The notes beneath the pieces were generated by a model. That model saw only the letters and a program-made list of their open reading frames with translations, had not been told where the DNA came from and made no database searches. A stretch of 64,000 nt of DNA. Origin: Tundrisphaera lichenicola (lineage in GTDB: Bacteria; Planctomycetota; Planctomycetia; Isosphaerales; Isosphaeraceae). The stretch covers positions 4,960,001 through 5,024,000 of the forward strand of contig NZ_CP195106.1 in assembly GCF_051175385.1 (NCBI RefSeq), given 5' to 3'. Below are positions 8,197-16,652 of this stretch, piece by piece (position 1 is the first letter of the stretch; each line of letters begins with the position of its first letter). A program made the position numbers and the translations under genes.

Positions 8197-9987
8197 TCAT
8201 GGAGTCGAGAGTGTTGTCTCGTCGATGACGTATGTCCGATCGACCTCAAGATCACTCCATTCCGACCTCGAACCCGACGGCCAGGCCACCGTCACCCGAT
8301 CCACTTTCTTATTACGGCCGAGCCCGAAGGTCAACGGATGCTCGACCGAAGTGAGATATCCCTTGGTCAAGAAGAGCTGTCGCCTCATGACGACACCGCC
8401 GGCTTCGACCTCGACCTTCGCTCCGATCGCTTCTCGATTTGAGGAGGTTCCCCGGAGCTCGAGTCGGAGATAATGGTTCGAATTGCCACCTTCGTTCCGG
8501 TAAAGGTGAGCGGGCCCGCCATTCTCGGTGATCAGCACATCCAGGTCTCCGTCACCATCAATATCGGCGTAGGTACTTCCCCGTCCCACGATCGGGCGGA
8601 GCAGGTCGGGACCAACCTTGGATTCGGGGACCAGGACGAAGAGCTGGCGGCCGACCTTCCCGGTATTCCAAAAAAGTTGCGCGGACTGTGCATAGGTTTC
8701 AGAGGACTGCGTCTGCCCGATATCACTTTCCAGGTGACCGTTCGCCGAGAGGAGATCGAGCCGGCCATCCAGGTCGTAATCGAAGAAGAACAGGCCGAAC
8801 TTCAGAGGGGGTTGGGTGGGTGCACCGAGCCCGAAGGTATTCGCGAGGTCGGAGAAGAGTAGGTCCTTCGGCCGATCCGTGACATAGAGCGCGGTCATTT
8901 CATTGGCGAAGTTGCCGATGGCCAGGCCGAGCGTCCCGTCATTCTTGAAGTCGCCCCAGTCGATCCCCATCGCCGCCCGAGTGGAGCCGGAGTTGTCGAA
9001 GGCGATACCAGTCGTCAAGCCGATCTCCTCGAACTTGCCCTCTCCCAGGTTGTGAAGGAAGAAGTTGACGACCGTATCGTTGGCGACGGCCAGATCCACG
9101 AGCCCGTCACCGTCGACGTCATACGGGGCAACACCCAACGACTTGGCGACCGGGACTTGCTTGTCAGGAGAGCGGACCTGGATCCCGGATGATTCGCTGA
9201 TATCCGAGAACTTTCCGCCATCATTACGGAGGAGCAGGCAATTCGACCCATTATAGGCAGCCGGAGGGTCGTATGCCTTGCCTTTCCCGGTCCCCTGAAG
9301 TTGCGATGAGATCGCTTCGTCGGCCTGCTTCGTCCAGGCAACATAGGAGCAGGCGAAGAGGTCGAGGTCTCCGTCGTTGTCCATGTCGAAGAACGTGGCG
9401 CTGGTGTACCAGCCTTCGCTCCCTCGGGCATTGGACTCGGCCGTCACGTCGTCGAAATGCCCCTTCCCATCGTTCCGAAAGAGATGATTTCCCCGCAGGC
9501 CCGTGAAATACAGATCTGGGTCTCCGTCGTTGTCGTAATCACCGACGGCAATCCCCATTCCGAAAAATGTTTTGTCAATCCTCGCCTCCTTGGAGACATC
9601 CTCGAAGTGCCCCTTCCCATCGTTCCTGTAGAGGGTTTGGGTAGGAGGCGGATCAACCTTAACATCCGGCCAGGCTTCCGAGTTGACGAGCAGAAGGTCC
9701 TGATCGCCGTCGCCATCGTAGTCGAAAAAAGCGGCACCCGCGCCCATCGTCTCGGGCAGGAGTTTCTCCCCCTGAGCCGCATTCAGATGCTTGAACGAGA
9801 TACCAGAATCCTTTGTGATTTCGACGAACTTAACTTCCGGGATCGTGGAATTATCGAATGCCACGGGAGCGACCGGCGACGTGTCCTTCGGGATCACCGT
9901 AGGTGGTGGAGGTGGGGTACATCCATTCATTCCCAGCGCGATACCAACGATCAAGGCCGGGCGGAATTTTAGACTGTCGAGGATCAT
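8197..9987 (-). CDS. CRTAC1 family protein: FG-GAP/VCBS repeats with ASPIC/UnbV domain, lipoprotein
   Basis: This 596-residue exported protein begins with a lipoprotein-type signal ending in GMNGC at about residue 23, followed by a Pro-rich linker. The body is a series of calcium-binding FG-GAP/VCBS repeats with the hallmark D-x-D-x-D-G-D-x-D loops, for example DYDGDGDQDLLLVN, DYDNDGDPDLYFTG and DIDGDGDLDVLITENG. It should form an integrin-like propeller outside the cytoplasm. The C-terminal part (about 520-590) matches the ASPIC/UnbV domain (GAKVEVEAGG, VEHPLTFGLG, VAWPSGSRSEW). Its biochemical role is unknown in the family. It overlaps the upstream multihaem cytochrome gene by 4 bp (ATGA), so the two are translationally coupled and likely work together at the cell surface or periplasm. 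Confidence 0.92.
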   Translation of the reverse strand: MILDSLKFRPALIVGIALGMNGCTPPPPPTVIPKDTSPVAPVAFDNSTIPEVKFVEITKDSGISFKHLNAAQGEKLLPETMGAGAAFFDYDGDGDQDLLLVNSEAWPDVKVDPPPTQTLYRNDGKGHFEDVSKEARIDKTFFGMGIAVGDYDNDGDPDLYFTGLRGNHLFRNDGKGHFDDVTAESNARGSEGWYTSATFFDMDNDGDLDLFACSYVAWTKQADEAISSQLQGTGKGKAYDPPAAYNGSNCLLLRNDGGKFSDISESSGIQVRSPDKQVPVAKSLGVAPYDVDGDGLVDLAVANDTVVNFFLHNLGEGKFEEIGLTTGIAFDNSGSTRAAMGIDWGDFKNDGTLGLAIGNFANEMTALYVTDRPKDLLFSDLANTFGLGAPTQPPLKFGLFFFDYDLDGRLDLLSANGHLESDIGQTQSSETYAQSAQLFWNTGKVGRQLFVLVPESKVGPDLLRPIVGRGSTYADIDGDGDLDVLITENGGPAHLYRNEGGNSNHYLRLELRGTSSNREAIGAKVEVEAGGVVMRRQLFLTKGYLTSVEHPLTFGLGRNKKVDRVTVAWPSGSRSEWSDLEVDRTYVIDETTLSTP

Positions 9988-12900
9988 TCGGAGGTCTCCC
10001 GCGCGGCAACCTTCCCAGTCGAGGGCTCGAGCCCAGGTGCGCCTGGACGGTGGAGGGAATGAATCACGATGGATTGGGCATTTTGATCGGCAGCGGGATC
10101 ATTCTTGCGGGCGATACCAACCGCTCTTCCCGCCGCCGTCTCGTCTGTTTTGAACATAGAGTGCAGCGCTTTATGAGTCACTGCCAGGGCGAGGGCCTGA
10201 GCGCCTCGGGTGGGCTCGTCCGATTCATCGGAGAACGAATCTCCCAATCTTTCGACAACCTCGTGGAGTGGATTGAGCTTGGAGCCAAAGGCTTCGCGAG
10301 GTCCGTTCACGAATGCTGGGATGAGGCCGGCCAGCTTCCTCGTGTCATCCTCTCGATCTCGATCGCTCACCTTCGAGTCAGACTTTGGCTCGGTCGCTTT
10401 TTTGGAAAGCTCCTCGACCGCTTTCGAGTCGGCGGTCCCACTCCATGGGGCCGGAAGTCCTGTCGCGAAATCGGAGTATGCCAGGCCGAGCCCATAATGG
10501 GCGGCGACATTTTCGGTATCAATGGCCAGTGCACGTCGGTAGGTCGCGATCGCCTTTATGAGAAATTCGCGACGTGATGGGCTATCGAGTGGCTCCTGAC
10601 GGGCTCGTGCGTAAATTGCTGAAGCCAGGGAGTTGATGACGTCGTAATCCTGGCTGAAGTCGAATCCCCTTGCGGGAATCTTGGTGGCCAGGACCTTCTC
10701 GTAGAGTGAGATTGCCTCGTCGAGGAAGCCGTTCCGCTCGTCGATCTGAGCGGAGAGCCAGCTCACGACCCACGGGGCAACCGGCTTGGGATGGTTTGAG
10801 GCTTTTTCCAGAGCTGCCCTCGCATCGGGAATTCGACCTTCGCGTAGATAAACCCGGGCAAGGTTGACCCATCCGTCGACTTTCCCGAGTTCGGCGACCT
10901 TCTGGAAGATGGGCTCGGCCTGCTTCAACTCGCCTTTCTGGCTCCCCATCGATTCGCCTTCGAGCAACAATCCGATCCCATAGTCATTCCACCGCTGCCA
11001 AACGTCGGTGATCGGCGAGGGCTCGTTCTTCACCTCCGACCCACCCTCCAGCGGTAAAATGACCTCGTCTCGTGCCATGACCGTGATCGGAAGTTCGGGA
11101 CCCTTGGATTGCCCGAAAATGTAATCCATGAATTTGCGGTCGAACTTCCGGTAATTCACCTTGGCTTCGAGCGTGATCGGTCCCTTGAGATCGGGCGGCA
11201 CTTCCAGGCCGAAATGGACTACTTGACCGGCCCCTGGGGGGATCTGCTTGTTATAAAGGGGAACGAAGATGTCCTGAGGATTCCTCCTGTCGATCCGCTT
11301 GCCGTCCTTGTCGAGCATGTAAACATTGATGAACTGAGAATAAGGGTCGACCACGCCGTCGGGGCCGATCCCGCCGGATCGACCAATCACCCGTCCGTCG
11401 GCCCTGGCGATCAACTCGACCCAAATTTCATTGGAGTCGACCGTCCCTTGGCTGAAGGGGTGGCCCAGTCCCAGGGTCCGGACGACGGTCTCGACGAGGT
11501 AGGGTTTCCCTGGCTTCAGTGCGGGGATCTCGGGACGCAGCGGTCCGAGCAATTTACCGTCAATTCCCCCCCCTTCCCGCAAGGCAAATAGGTCAACTCG
11601 GACCTTCTTCTCTCGGAGATATTTCGCGTGAATTTCCGCGATTTCGGGCTCACCACGGATCGTGGCCAGGCCGGTATTCGCGCCAGGAAACAGGTGGTTG
11701 TGAATCTCACGTCCTGCCTTGCCATCGAAGTCCTTTGCCCCGAACTCGTCCGAGGTGATGAAGTTCATGTGGCAGTCGATACACTGGCCCTTAGCTACCT
11801 CTGGATAGTAGAAGCTCTTGGCTCCGTGACCAGAGACCCCCGAGAGGAGGAAGGTGTCGTAGTGGTTCTGGCCGCGCAGGAAGTCCTTGTAGTGATTCAA
11901 TCCGTACGGCAAGCCTACCTTATGGCAGGTCGAGCAGAACTTCGAATCCTTGATCGCTGGCTTCAGGAATGTCCTCTTGTGCATCTCGGGCTTCGCCTTC
12001 ACGAGCGTCTCGTTGATCCAGCGGAGTGTCGGATTCTTGCTCGTGGCGAAGGGATAATGTTGAGGCTCCTCGATCGTGTAGTCGGCATTGCCACGTGAGC
12101 TGTTAACGTTCGAGATCGAGTGGCAGACTGTACAGGTAATGCCAGCCTGACTGGTGGGATTGTTAACATCATCGTACTTGGGGTCGTCGAACTCCCCCGA
12201 GAAGAACGGTACCGGGTCGTGACATCCCGCGCACCATCGGGCTGCCTGGGTATTACCGTCGCGCTCCATCGAGACTTTACGAGTCTCTCGGACACTAAAT
12301 AGATAGGCCTGATTGTTGAAGGAACTGAAGTGATGGGCCGAGTGATACCAACCTTTGTAAGTGTCCTGATGGCACCGAAGACAGTAGTCGTCCATCATCA
12401 GGGTGCTGGCCGGGATGAATTTTCCATTGGCCGTGACCGCCTCCGAAGGAAAGAAATATTTCGATCCCTCACTCGGGCCTTTCACCCCGAATCTTCGCGG
12501 TTCCTGGGTGTGGAGGAAGCCCATGGCCACGACAACAACGCCGACCACCGCCCCGATTCTCCGGGCGTAATACCACCGAATCATCGGGCCGGCCAGTCGA
12601 TGCTTCACATAAAGGGCGATGGCCAATAATGGGGTGAGGAGATGGAGCCAGTACCCGACCGATCGAACCCTGGGTTCTCGGATTTCATAAAGCCCGAATC
12701 CCCGCACCAGGATCAACCCCGAAACCAGCAGGATCAGAGAACAAATCAAGAGGGCGATGCCATAGTTGATCGCCGACTTGTTCGGCCTCTTCCAGGAGGT
12801 GACGAGGTGTGCGAAGCCGAAGACCAAGACCGGAATGATAATTGCGAAGCCGAGGAAGAGATGAAGCCCGATCATCAGCATGTAGAAGAAGGTCTGCTGA

Positions 12901-13073
12901 GTCACTCCCGTGATCCAGGTCAGGGCCGTGACGCTGGAGAGATAGGCTCCATTAGCTCCAAGGATCGCAAATCCTCCGAGAAGGACCCAGAGTAGAGGAC
13001 GCAGTCGACGCCCGATGGCCGGAGTATAACTACGCCCCCTGCGGTCGCGCATGGGTTTAACTTCGGTGGACAT
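9984..13073 (-). CDS. Membrane-anchored five-haem cytochrome c with TPR tail
   Basis: This 1029-residue protein has three regions. Residues about 25-205 form four or five membrane helices with His residues placed as in diheme b-type cytochromes (GLHLFLGFAII, FAHLV, YWLHLL, VKHRL). An extracytoplasmic region follows with five c-type haem sites: CLRCH near 231, CAGCH near 281, CTVCH near 314, CSTCH near 379 and CIDCH near 429. The tail from about 690 contains TPR-like helices. This suggests electron transfer between the quinone pool and a periplasmic partner, but donor and acceptor are unknown. The ATG is preceded by GGGGGAAA at a good distance. The stop overlaps the start of the CRTAC1 gene. 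The b-haem reading is inference, while the five CXXCH sites are seen directly. Confidence 0.9.
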   Translation of the reverse strand: MSTEVKPMRDRRGRSYTPAIGRRLRPLLWVLLGGFAILGANGAYLSSVTALTWITGVTQQTFFYMLMIGLHLFLGFAIIIPVLVFGFAHLVTSWKRPNKSAINYGIALLICSLILLVSGLILVRGFGLYEIREPRVRSVGYWLHLLTPLLAIALYVKHRLAGPMIRWYYARRIGAVVGVVVVAMGFLHTQEPRRFGVKGPSEGSKYFFPSEAVTANGKFIPASTLMMDDYCLRCHQDTYKGWYHSAHHFSSFNNQAYLFSVRETRKVSMERDGNTQAARWCAGCHDPVPFFSGEFDDPKYDDVNNPTSQAGITCTVCHSISNVNSSRGNADYTIEEPQHYPFATSKNPTLRWINETLVKAKPEMHKRTFLKPAIKDSKFCSTCHKVGLPYGLNHYKDFLRGQNHYDTFLLSGVSGHGAKSFYYPEVAKGQCIDCHMNFITSDEFGAKDFDGKAGREIHNHLFPGANTGLATIRGEPEIAEIHAKYLREKKVRVDLFALREGGGIDGKLLGPLRPEIPALKPGKPYLVETVVRTLGLGHPFSQGTVDSNEIWVELIARADGRVIGRSGGIGPDGVVDPYSQFINVYMLDKDGKRIDRRNPQDIFVPLYNKQIPPGAGQVVHFGLEVPPDLKGPITLEAKVNYRKFDRKFMDYIFGQSKGPELPITVMARDEVILPLEGGSEVKNEPSPITDVWQRWNDYGIGLLLEGESMGSQKGELKQAEPIFQKVAELGKVDGWVNLARVYLREGRIPDARAALEKASNHPKPVAPWVVSWLSAQIDERNGFLDEAISLYEKVLATKIPARGFDFSQDYDVINSLASAIYARARQEPLDSPSRREFLIKAIATYRRALAIDTENVAAHYGLGLAYSDFATGLPAPWSGTADSKAVEELSKKATEPKSDSKVSDRDREDDTRKLAGLIPAFVNGPREAFGSKLNPLHEVVERLGDSFSDESDEPTRGAQALALAVTHKALHSMFKTDETAAGRAVGIARKNDPAADQNAQSIVIHSLHRPGAPGLEPSTGKVAARETSE

Positions 13074-13208
13074 GGATTTCCCCCATCAGACAAGGCTTGG
13101 CCACGGATAAACAATCCCCGTGGATCGAGCTGGTCGGTTTTTCGTTCGAAAAATTGGAATGGATAATCCGGCATACCGCGATCCGACCAATCGTGTCGGA
13201 GATCGCGA

Positions 13209-13631
13209 TCAGGACGAGATGACGATAGTGAAATGCAATCGAGGTGGTCGCTCGAGGGTGGAGGCCAGGGGGATTGGCCATCCGAGCGATGGAGGTAGGA
13301 ACACTCTTCCTGTCGATCGGACGAGGTTGAGTTGCTCCGGGGAGATCGGAGTGAGAGCCGACGAGATGGAGGCCCGAATCTGATGGTGATCGGGTGATTC
13401 GACCGGACAGGGTTGGGGCCGGAACTGAGGTCCTATCTGCCTCATTGGTCCCTTCGTGTCGTGATCATAAATTGCAGGGGTGTGCCAGCCCTCGTTAATT
13501 CCCAGAGTAGGACGATCAGGGACATGGCAGCCCGACGCCTCGGCCCGTCGATCCTGGGCGATCAAACCAAGAACGACTAGCGAGAGCAGTCCGATCAACC
13601 GGATCGTTGCTCTTGGAATCGACCAAGTCAC
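13209..13631 (-). CDS. Small secreted hypothetical protein
   Basis: About 140 residues, starting at GTG. The N-terminus is a clear signal peptide: basic residues, then IGLLSLVVLGLIA, with likely cleavage after AEA near residue 32. The mature chain begins SGCHVPDRPTLG and has few Cys. The single Cys-His pair is not a haem motif. The remainder is Pro/Ile-rich with no recognised domain. No strong ribosome-binding site precedes the GTG, which weakens the start choice. A near-consensus promoter at 13682-13711 lies about 50 bp upstream in the right orientation, which supports the gene. It is 136 bp upstream of the cytochrome gene on the same strand and may be its first operon member. Function unknown. 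Confidence 0.6.
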   Translation of the reverse strand: MTWSIPRATIRLIGLLSLVVLGLIAQDRRAEASGCHVPDRPTLGINEGWHTPAIYDHDTKGPMRQIGPQFRPQPCPVESPDHHQIRASISSALTPISPEQLNLVRSTGRVFLPPSLGWPIPLASTLERPPRLHFTIVISS

Positions 13632-13989
13632 AGGAGAAAAATCCCGCGGGCGGCGACCTCGATTTAGGAAAGGAGACCTCCATTAGAAGAAACCGCTTCA
13701 CCGAATGTCAAGACATACTGGTTCACCATCGTCGTTCAGGATCTATTGAATACAATTCCGGAGTCTGGGCTCGTCTAACGCTTTGTGAAGCTAGACGGAA
13801 GAATCGTTGCTTGAGTTGAGTTCCTCTCGAATTATCACCCACCGCTCGGCTAGAATTGTACCGAGTGATGTACCCCGGAGCGGCTAACCGAACCTTTTCT
13901 GCTTTGGGAACGTACGCCGTTTATTTGGACGGATCGCAGCGACTCGGGTAAGGCCTTACGGCGAATTGTGGGGTCTTGACGCGAGCGGT
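13632..13989. other. Divergent intergenic region (small secreted protein / ABC-2 permease)
   Basis: This 358-bp stretch separates divergent genes and shows no convincing coding sequence. It holds the minus-strand promoter at 13682-13711. For the plus strand, TTGAGT at 13811-13816 and TATCAC at 13833-13838 with a 16-nt spacer is a weaker candidate for the permease gene. Confidence 0.5.
13682..13711 (-). promoter_or_regulatory. Near-consensus sigma-70-type promoter for the 13209-13631 gene
   Basis: Read on the minus strand, a perfect TTGACA (13711-13706) is followed after 18 nt by TCTAAT (13687-13682), which matches five of six -10 positions. Transcription would start near 13675, giving a leader of about 44 nt before the GTG at 13631. 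This is the best promoter match I saw in the window. Confidence 0.5.
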
Positions 13990-15918
13990 ATGGTCGTCGG
14001 AGGTTTCGCCTTGTTTGCCGGACCTATCATCGCTCGTGAAGTATTGACGGCCCCACGGCCGCTCCGATTTTACGTGGCCCGAGCCGCATACGTCGGGCTC
14101 CTTTTCATCCTGATGTGGACCGCGTGGCAGTCGCAGGTCGGACTCGCGGAGGTTTCCGAGATTGGAATTATCGCCTATTTCGGGCACATGCTCTTTCGCT
14201 TGTTCGTACTTTTCCAGTTGACATTGATGCTATTCTTCGCACCGCTTTCTGCCGCTACCGCAGTCGCCCATGAAAAGGATCGTCGTACATTTGTTCTTTT
14301 GTTAATGACCGATCTGAGCGATATCGAGATCATCCTCGGAAAGCTGGCAGCGAGCCTCCTCCAGATCCTGACGTTGCTGGCCACGGCAGCGCCGGTCTTC
14401 TTCCTATGCCTGCTATTGGGCGGGATATCTCCGGGTCAAATCCTGGACGTCGTTGGTGTCACGGCTGCCGCGGGACTCCTGGGCGGATCACTCGGACTTT
14501 TGGTCGCTCTCGGCCGAGATCGGACATTCCAGTCGCTCGCTCTGACCGTACTCACGATTGTGCTGGCCCTCGCGGGGATCGAGGCCTTCTCAGCGGCACT
14601 TCCCAATTTGAAGATCCTCGGGGTTCCGGTCGCTGATGCCCTCGATCCCTATCGGACAGTTCTGACCGTGATCGATCCGGTCCCTGCTTCGTCGAAGGCC
14701 CTCAGTCCCGGTGTGGTCTTCATGTTGGCGGCGTCGAGTCTCTCCGTCCTCCTTTTGGCCTTCAGCACGAAAATGCTTCGGGTCTGGAATCCAGGTCGGA
14801 ACGAACCTCGCGAGCAACGCGAGGGAGCCGATGTGGATGTCGCTGAGGAACTGATCCAGATTGGCGAAAAATCGGCCCCGCTGGCCGTCAGTTTCGACGC
14901 TCAGACATTGTCCATGGCGCGATCTGGAGGGACCGCAACGATCGAAGCGACTCGGGCCTCGAGCGAAGTTTCCATCGAGGATGCAAATTCATCAACCGGG
15001 CTGCATGTTCCGCGCCGAGCCCATCAGAGGATCACCCGAGGGCCGGGCCGATATCGGAAGCCCTGGACCAATCCTGTCCTGTGGCGCGAGTTGATGACTC
15101 GAGCCTACGGGACAAAGCCACTCATCATCAAAGCGGCATATATTCTAGCTTTTGCACTGGGTGTGCTATTCGTCCATACCGCACCAGATCCGGGATCGAT
15201 GGCGTCTCGACAGAGCTGGACTTTGATCCTGCTGGGAATCCTCAGCCTCATCTTGATCAACGCTCAGGGAGTAACCGCCCTGACCAGCGAACGAGACACA
15301 GGGGCTCTCGATCTACTACTCGTGACAGAGCTTTCCCCCAAGCAATTCATCTATGGGAAGCTTTACGGGGTACTCTACAACACCAAGGAGATGGTCCTTC
15401 TGCCGGTCTTCCTCACAATCTGGTTTGCGATCTACGGATTGATGAGCGTCGAGAATGCCACTTATGCCATTATCGACGGACTCCTGCTTGCCCACTTCTC
15501 TGCCATGCTCGGGCTGCATTCGGCGATTACGTATACGAACAGCAGAACGGCGGTTGCCAGTAGCTTAGGTACGATCTTTTTCCTGATGATTGGGATCGGC
15601 ATCTGTGCTTGGTTGATCCTTCTGAGCGACCGTCAGTTTGCCCGCCAGTTGCTCAGTTTCATGATCTTCATCGGGGCTGGGAGCGTGGCTCTATTCGGCT
15701 CCCTGGGAGCCAAAAATCCGTCCAGGGCAATTGCATTGGTAGCTTTGCTGACACCATTCTGGTCGTTTTATTGCGTGATCAGCTTGTTGAATCGAGACGT
15801 ATTAGCCGCTTTCCTCTTCAGCATCGGAATCTACGGCTTCGCCCTCCTCGCCATGCTTGTACCTGCCGTGAGCGACTTCGATATTGCTCTCGGAAGGACC
15901 AGCGCGATCCAGGGGTGA
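13990..15918 (+). CDS. ABC-2 type permease with two fused homologous halves
   Basis: This integral membrane protein of about 642 residues contains two ABC-2 permease units joined by a soluble linker at about 270-365. Each unit has the same order of landmarks. The first shows AREVLTAPRPLRFYVARAAY and later EKDRRTFVLLLMTDLSDIEIILGKL. The second shows RELMTRAYGTKPLIIKAAYI and ERDTGALDLLLVTELSPKQFIYGKL. Such permeases move lipids, polysaccharides or drugs or help in gliding, using a separate ATPase. No ATPase gene is adjacent, so the partner must be encoded elsewhere. The ATG at 13990 was chosen because it brings the conserved GPI-x-RE motif close to the N-terminus. A TTG at 13966 in the same frame is an alternative. 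Neither has a clear ribosome-binding site. The next gene is the FMN reductase. Confidence 0.85.
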   Translation: MVVGGFALFAGPIIAREVLTAPRPLRFYVARAAYVGLLFILMWTAWQSQVGLAEVSEIGIIAYFGHMLFRLFVLFQLTLMLFFAPLSAATAVAHEKDRRTFVLLLMTDLSDIEIILGKLAASLLQILTLLATAAPVFFLCLLLGGISPGQILDVVGVTAAAGLLGGSLGLLVALGRDRTFQSLALTVLTIVLALAGIEAFSAALPNLKILGVPVADALDPYRTVLTVIDPVPASSKALSPGVVFMLAASSLSVLLLAFSTKMLRVWNPGRNEPREQREGADVDVAEELIQIGEKSAPLAVSFDAQTLSMARSGGTATIEATRASSEVSIEDANSSTGLHVPRRAHQRITRGPGRYRKPWTNPVLWRELMTRAYGTKPLIIKAAYILAFALGVLFVHTAPDPGSMASRQSWTLILLGILSLILINAQGVTALTSERDTGALDLLLVTELSPKQFIYGKLYGVLYNTKEMVLLPVFLTIWFAIYGLMSVENATYAIIDGLLLAHFSAMLGLHSAITYTNSRTAVASSLGTIFFLMIGIGICAWLILLSDRQFARQLLSFMIFIGAGSVALFGSLGAKNPSRAIALVALLTPFWSFYCVISLLNRDVLAAFLFSIGIYGFALLAMLVPAVSDFDIALGRTSAIQG

Positions 15919-16038
15919 TCGATTCCCTGACCAACTTCGACTCGGATTAGGGGAACCGCTAGTTAGCGAATGAGGTCCGGATCATTTCGAAGATCGCTGG
16001 TCCGTTATCGAGAATTTAACCGGTCGGCCGAGGAAGTG

Positions 16039-16569
16039 ATGAAGATTCTGGCCATCAGCGGTAGCCTACATTCTCGTTCTTCCAACACCGCCCTTCTTCG
16101 CGCTGCCTTGGATATGGCGAGCAATGGAGTCGAAGTGGAACTCTCTCCATCTCTCGGCCTACTTCCCCACTTCAATCCGGAACTCGACGGACAGCATGCT
16201 CCATCGCCTGTTGTCGAGTTTCGAACTCGCATCAAAGAGTGCGTTGGCATCCTCATCGCCACTCCCGAGTATGCCCACGGAGTTCCGGGAGTGTTAAAGA
16301 ATGCTCTCGATTGGATCGTTAGTTCGGGCGAGCTGATGAGAAAGCCGGTCGGATTGATGAGTTCGTCGCCAAATGCTACGGGTGGTCTGAGGGCACAACT
16401 GGCGCTCATTCCTACCTTGTTGGTCATGGATGCTCTTGTTGTCGCCCAACGAACGATCCAGATAGTTCGTAAGGATCTGGATACCAACGGCAGGATCAAC
16501 AATTCGCGAACGATCGAGCAGGTCGCCGAGGTGGTTCGCGCCTTGATTGAGTCATCGATCGAGAAATGA
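16039..16569 (+). CDS. NADPH-dependent FMN reductase family protein
   Basis: This 176-residue flavodoxin-fold protein reduces FMN or quinone-like or azo substrates with NAD(P)H. The FMN-phosphate loop SGSLHSRSSNTALLR is at residues about 6-20. The family signature TPEYAHGVPGVLKNALDW is near 75-92. The start was set at the ATG at 16039 because GAGG lies 5 nt upstream and the first strand KILAISGS then begins at residue 2. A longer frame from 15970 adds residues not typical of the family. The gene follows the ABC-2 permease by about 120 bp and ends just before a strong hairpin. No physiological electron acceptor can be inferred from the neighbours. Confidence 0.92.
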   Translation: MKILAISGSLHSRSSNTALLRAALDMASNGVEVELSPSLGLLPHFNPELDGQHAPSPVVEFRTRIKECVGILIATPEYAHGVPGVLKNALDWIVSSGELMRKPVGLMSSSPNATGGLRAQLALIPTLLVMDALVVAQRTIQIVRKDLDTNGRINNSRTIEQVAEVVRALIESSIEK

Positions 16570-16587
16570 AGGTCCCAAAAGTTAAAT

Positions 16588-16620
16588 CCGCCGGGTTCGG
16601 CTTTTGACCAAACCCGGCGG
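16588..16620. terminator. Bidirectional terminator between convergent genes
   Basis: A perfect 10-bp stem (CCGCCGGGTT at 16588-16597 with AACCCGGCGG at 16611-16620) encloses a 13-nt loop. It lies 18 bp past the FMN reductase stop and 32 bp past the stop of the convergent protease gene. A T-rich stretch follows on the minus strand, where it should work best. Confidence 0.75.
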
Positions 16621-16652
16621 GCTCTTGTGGAATCGGCAAGACTAACCGACGG

